Shown one piece after another: positions 60,544-64,000 of a stretch of 64,000 nucleotides of DNA. Position numbers and translations under genes: made by a program. The stretch is from an uncultured Bacilli bacterium. Lineage in GTDB: Bacteria; Bacillota_I; Bacilli_A; RFN20; CAG-449. The DNA is taken from assembly GCA_944332075.1 (NCBI GenBank), contig CALVJL010000007.1, positions 1 through 64,000 on the forward strand. Direction: 5' to 3'. The notes beneath the pieces were generated by a model. The model was not told the origin of the DNA. It saw only the letters and a program-made list of their open reading frames with translations, and did not search any database. Numbering within the stretch: position 1 is the stretch's first letter; every line of letters starts with the position of its first letter.

Positions 60544-62241
60544 ATGTCAGATTACCCTATCATTTCTTCTCCTGTACGCATTTATGCTTTAGGTGGTTTA
60601 GGAGAGGTCGGAAAAAATACTTATTGCATTGAAGATGATGACAATTTAATCTTAATCGATGCCGGAGTTATGTTCCCGGAAGAAAGCGTACTCGGTATTA
60701 ATTACGTGATTCCTGACTACACTCATTTAAAAAATAATCGTTATAAAATTCGCGCGTTATTTATTACTCATGGCCATGAAGACCATATCGGAGGTATTCC
60801 GTTTTTAATTCAAAATGTCCATATTCCGGTTATATATGCACCAAAATTAGCCGCGGCTTTGATTAAGCACAAACTCGAAGAAAATAATATTCGCGATAAA
60901 GTCTTAATTCAAGAAATCGATGAGGATTCCTTAATCAATGTCGCTGATGATTTCCGCGTTTCCTTTTTCCATATGACCCATTCCATTCCGGATTCATATG
61001 GTATCTGCGTCGATACTCCGCAAGGCAGAATCGTTACCACCGGCGACTTCAAAGTTGACTTAACTCCAGTTGATCATGATATCTCCTTAAGTAAAATCGC
61101 CCGCATCGGCGAAGAAGGTGTCGACTTATTCTTATCAGATTCAACTAATGCTGAAAAAGAAGGCTATACCCCATCAGAAAGAAGCGTTATCGATTCCATT
61201 AATGAAGTCTTTACCAAAGCGCCGGGCCGCTTAATTATTTCAACCTTCTCATCTAACGTTTCAAGAATTCAGCAAATCGTCGAAGCAGCGGTCGCTCATA
61301 AAAGAAAAATTGCAATTATCGGCCGCTCGATGGAATCAATAATCACGATGGCGAGAAAATATGGCTATATCAAAATACCTGATTCAGCCATTCTCTCCGC
61401 GGATAATGTTAAATCAATTAAATCCTCTTCGGAAATCTGCATTCTCTGCACGGGTTCCCAAGGTGAACCGATGGCAGCCTTAAGCAGAATTGCTAATGAC
61501 GAACACCCAACAATTAAAGTTCAACCGGGTGATACCATCGTCTTCTCTTCATCAGCTATTCCAGGTAATACCGCATCAATTAACCGCGTCGTTAATAAAT
61601 TAACTAGAAAAGGCGCTAATGTCTTAACTAATTCAATTCTTTCTAACCTTCACGCTTCTGGTCACCCATCAAAGCAAGAACTTAGATTAATGTTAAAATT
61701 AGTTAAGCCAAAATACTTTATGCCGGTTCACGGTGAATACCGCATGTTAAGAATTCATGCTGAATTAGCTCAAAGTTTAGGAATGGCTAAAGATCATACT
61801 TTTGTCTTAGGAAACGGCGATACCTTAGTCCTTTTCCATCACAATGTTAAGCAAGGAACTAGAATCCATGCTGATGATATCTATATTGACGGAAAAGATA
61901 TTTCAGGCTTATCTACCGCGGTTATCAAAGACAGAAAAGATTTATCGCAAGACGGCATGATCAGCGTTCTTCTCGCTATCGATAGCAAGACCAACAGCTT
62001 ATTAATGAAACCAAAAATCATCTCAAGAGGTTTCTTAGCAGCATCAAATAAGACCGACTTATTATTAAATAATGCCTTAGATATTCTCGTTAAAGAATTA
62101 AATGAATTATTTAAGAGCAAAGTCACCTTTAACGAAATCAAGAATACTGTTAGAAATACCATTTCCCAAGTTATCTTCATCACGACTCATCGGACCCCGA
62201 TGGTCATCCCGCTAATTATGAATAAGATTCAAAATTATTAG
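60544..62241 (+). CDS. rnj: Ribonuclease J
   Basis: A 565-residue metallo-beta-lactamase/beta-CASP ribonuclease that matures and degrades RNA, acting as 5'-3' exonuclease and endonuclease. TLFITHGHEDHIGG is represented by LFITHGHEDHIGGIPF; MTHSIPDSYG, TGDFKVD, SDSTNAEKEG, LCTGSQGEPMAAL and LHASGHPSKQELRLML are all present. AAGGAAGG lies before the ATG. It is followed after 11 bases by maf. Confidence 0.97.
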   Translation: MSDYPIISSPVRIYALGGLGEVGKNTYCIEDDDNLILIDAGVMFPEESVLGINYVIPDYTHLKNNRYKIRALFITHGHEDHIGGIPFLIQNVHIPVIYAPKLAAALIKHKLEENNIRDKVLIQEIDEDSLINVADDFRVSFFHMTHSIPDSYGICVDTPQGRIVTTGDFKVDLTPVDHDISLSKIARIGEEGVDLFLSDSTNAEKEGYTPSERSVIDSINEVFTKAPGRLIISTFSSNVSRIQQIVEAAVAHKRKIAIIGRSMESIITMARKYGYIKIPDSAILSADNVKSIKSSSEICILCTGSQGEPMAALSRIANDEHPTIKVQPGDTIVFSSSAIPGNTASINRVVNKLTRKGANVLTNSILSNLHASGHPSKQELRLMLKLVKPKYFMPVHGEYRMLRIHAELAQSLGMAKDHTFVLGNGDTLVLFHHNVKQGTRIHADDIYIDGKDISGLSTAVIKDRKDLSQDGMISVLLAIDSKTNSLLMKPKIISRGFLAASNKTDLLLNNALDILVKELNELFKSKVTFNEIKNTVRNTISQVIFITTHRTPMVIPLIMNKIQNY

Positions 62242-62252
62242 GAGGTAATATC

Positions 62253-62807
62253 ATGGACGTAATCTTAGCATCTTCTTCCCCGCGCAGAGCCAAATTATTA
62301 ACTCAGCTCTTTGATGATTTCAAAATCATTCCACCAAAGATTGATGAAAGCAAGTATCCAGTTGAGACATTATCAACCGAAAAATGTAAAAAAGTCGCGT
62401 TGATGCATAAAAGCAGTTTAGTCATCGCTGCCGATACCTTTGTTTTATTAGACGGCGAAGTTATTGGAAAACCAGAAAACGATGAAGCAGCTTTTAAAAT
62501 GTTAAAGTTACTTTCCGGAAAGACCCATCAAGTTATTACTTACTATACCTTTATGATGCTTTCTGAGCACCTTCTCTTTACATCATCAGCTGTTAGCAAC
62601 GTCACTTTTAATGATTTAAGCGATGAAACAATAAAAAATTATATCGCTGCTTCAATGCCGTTAGATAAAGCTGGAGGATATGGCTTACAAGAAAACGATG
62701 AATTCCATTTAATCAAGGAAGTGGACGGTTCGTTAACTAACGTCATCGGTTTACCTATTGAAATGTTAAAAATTGATCTTAACCGTTTAGGATTTAAGAC
62801 TAAATAA
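62253..62807 (+). CDS. maf: Maf family nucleotide pyrophosphatase
   Basis: A 184-residue Maf protein that hydrolyses modified or non-canonical nucleoside triphosphates and affects septation. ILASSSPRRAKLL, VIAADTFVLLDGEVIGKP and DKAGGYGLQE are the family motifs. AGGAGG precedes the start. It is the last gene of the rnj unit. Confidence 0.96.
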   Translation: MDVILASSSPRRAKLLTQLFDDFKIIPPKIDESKYPVETLSTEKCKKVALMHKSSLVIAADTFVLLDGEVIGKPENDEAAFKMLKLLSGKTHQVITYYTFMMLSEHLLFTSSAVSNVTFNDLSDETIKNYIAASMPLDKAGGYGLQENDEFHLIKEVDGSLTNVIGLPIEMLKIDLNRLGFKTK

Positions 62808-62830
62808 CAAAGCTTCGGCTTTGTTTTTTT
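62806..62830 (+). terminator. Terminator of the rnj-maf unit
   Basis: AACAAAGC-TTCG-GCTTTGTT with a stable tetraloop, followed by seven T. Confidence 0.93.
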
Positions 62831-62832
62831 AT

Positions 62833-62860
62833 AAAAAAAGCGAACTATTATTGTTCGCTT
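62833..62860 (-). terminator. Terminator of the nadK-EIIB-like unit
   Basis: On the minus strand AAGCGAAC and GTTCGCTT pair around seven bases and are followed by seven T. It overlaps the last codons and stop of the EIIB-like gene. Confidence 0.9.
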
Positions 62861-63210
62861 AAGAACTGTTCGATTTCTTTAGTTTCTTCACCGATAACTA
62901 AGGTAATTTTATTTGACATTTTAATTAAAGAAGCTACGCCGCATTTTTTTAACTCTTCATCATCGACTAAGGTATAATCTTTTAAAGTTAATGATAGTCT
63001 TGAACCATTAGCTTTATAAGTTAAGATATTATCTCTGCCACCTAAAGCTAAAATGATTTTATTATCAGCCTCTCTTCTTTCCCGGAAATAAGCCTTTTTC
63101 TTATTGTTTTTAACAATTAAGACAACTGCAATTATAATTACTGCGATAACAATAACTGCTCCGATAATATAATAAAGCCAATTAAGGTTAAAATTATTTG
63201 CTAAGTACAT
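62848..63210 (-). CDS. Membrane-anchored EIIB-like domain without phosphocysteine
   Basis: A 120-residue protein with one membrane span (about residues 11-33, YYIIGAVIVIAVIIIAVVLIV) followed by a domain that follows glucose-family PTS EIIB: LALGGRDNILTYKANGSRL, LSLTLKDYTLVDDEELKKCG, ASLIKMSNKITLVIGEE. In active EIIB the C of NxxxxxxCxTRLR is phosphorylated; here the position reads Asn-Gly-Ser-Arg, so it cannot carry phosphate. It starts directly after nadK. Perhaps a structural or sensory relic. Confidence 0.75.
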   Translation of the reverse strand: MYLANNFNLNWLYYIIGAVIVIAVIIIAVVLIVKNNKKKAYFRERREADNKIILALGGRDNILTYKANGSRLSLTLKDYTLVDDEELKKCGVASLIKMSNKITLVIGEETKEIEQFLSEQ

Positions 63211-63999
63211 CTATTTACTTCCTTTCACATATGACATCTTTAGTTTATCATAATAACGCATCTCTTTAAAATGTGCAAATTGAACTTTTTTATCGCTAAG
63301 GGTGATGACGATTTCTGAATTTATATCGTCATTAATCGTTTGATAAACGGTATCACCTCCGATAAATGTTCCTTTAAAATTACCTTTTAAAGTTATTTTA
63401 TCGTCTTTTCTTAATAGGACAAACGAGGTAATTGATCCATAGACATTATGGTTTATCGGAGCGATTTCTCCTAAGATTAAGCCTTCGATATCCGGATGGA
63501 TTAACGGTCCTCCTAAAGAACGGTTATAAGCTGTCGAGCCTAACGAGGTAGCGACGTTAAAGCCGTTTCCGCGGAAAGTTTCAATCTTCTCATCGTTAAT
63601 ATATAAATCGCAGGTCAACGTATCAAAGATTTTTTCAACCCGAGCCTCATTAACAAAATACGAAGAGAAATAAGGGCTTTTAAGAGAAACTAAGCGATGA
63701 GATGAGATATTGCATTTGCCATCTTTTAATAGTGAAATAAATGTTTGATATTCATCGCTAGAGAAATCGCATAAAAAACCTAATTTACCAGTTTTAATCC
63801 CGGTAAAGACGATATTATCAAGTTTATCGATATATTTCCTGACCGCGCGCAAAAAAGTTCCGTCCCCTCCAACTGATATCACTAAAGAAGGATTTTCTTC
63901 ATCTAAGACATAATCATCCTTTAATGAAACGAGAATCTTTTCTTTAATCTCTTGAGAAAGGGGATTTGAATTAGCATAGACAAAATAAGTGTTTTTCAT
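63211..63999 (-). CDS. nadK: NAD kinase
   Basis: Phosphorylates NAD to NADP. The 262-residue protein has VISVGGDGTFLRAVR (GGDG motif), TGKLGFLCDF and NVATSLGSTAYNRSLGGPLIHP (the NE/D and SxGxT regions). The start ATG is at 63999, within the window. It is followed without a gap by the EIIB-like gene. The sequence upstream is outside the window, so promoter and partners are not visible. Confidence 0.95.
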   Translation of the reverse strand: MKNTYFVYANSNPLSQEIKEKILVSLKDDYVLDEENPSLVISVGGDGTFLRAVRKYIDKLDNIVFTGIKTGKLGFLCDFSSDEYQTFISLLKDGKCNISSHRLVSLKSPYFSSYFVNEARVEKIFDTLTCDLYINDEKIETFRGNGFNVATSLGSTAYNRSLGGPLIHPDIEGLILGEIAPINHNVYGSITSFVLLRKDDKITLKGNFKGTFIGGDTVYQTINDDINSEIVITLSDKKVQFAHFKEMRYYDKLKMSYVKGSK

Positions 64000-64000
64000 A

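Overview
The window is low-GC DNA from a Gram-positive-type bacterium. Supporting signs are the ylbF-rsmD-coaD gene order, RNase J, a YitT protein, a GHKL/LytTR two-component pair, lipobox lipoproteins, AGGAGG-type ribosome binding sites, and TGA used as a stop codon (so not Mycoplasma/Spiroplasma decoding). A gut Bacilli or Erysipelotrichia-like host is a reasonable guess, but the sequence does not fix the species.

Bases 1 to about 24,760 look like the right-hand part of an integrated temperate phage or phage-like element, with every gene on the minus strand. Reading leftwards, a structured early leader is followed by small early proteins, a sigma-like regulator, a DUF2800 nuclease, a DUF2815 ssDNA-binding-like protein, DNA polymerase A, a VapE primase-helicase, a VRR-NUC nuclease, an SNF2 helicase and a RinA/ArpU-like late regulator. 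A palindrome-rich control region comes next, then a small-terminase-like protein, a ParB-methylase, S-adenosylmethionine synthetase, HNH, a small membrane metalloprotease-like protein and an amidoligase. The packaging and structural genes and an integrase must lie left of base 1. The element ends beside the 3' end of a tRNA-Glu(CTC) gene, a typical integration target, which itself sits directly downstream of gltX.

Between the phage early leader and the tRNA is a tightly packed seven-gene operon (15,687-24,461): XRE regulator, type III-like Mod, Res-like helicase-nuclease, a second PD-(D/E)XK-like protein, a TcmP-type methyltransferase-fold protein, a radical-SAM-like three-Cys protein, and a large ImmA/IrrE metallopeptidase with a C-terminal HTH. 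Genes overlap or lie within about 20 bp, and one double-hairpin terminator ends the unit. It looks like a prophage-borne defence or genome-control system, and its combination of parts is the best candidate here for something undescribed.

Bases 24,763-64,000 are host chromosome. They contain tRNA-Glu/gltX/yitT; ylbF-rsmD-coaD; a DtxR/MntR regulator; a ygbA-DUF454-CydDC-like ABC operon with a long structured leader, DtxR-type operators and an overlooked 37-residue membrane peptide; a MATE exporter; and an HNH-like gene. A small immunity island follows (a lone TOPRIM protein and an AbiL-like AAA15/RloB pair). Next come two tandem cassettes of exported protein plus 46-residue acidic peptide, an acyltransferase/acyl-CoA ligase pair, a GHKL/LytTR system, and a cre-controlled operon with an Ig/CBM lipoprotein and a domain-permuted GH3 enzyme. 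A second, different AAA15/TOPRIM-like pair precedes housekeeping genes (def, rnj, maf, an EIIB-like membrane protein, nadK).
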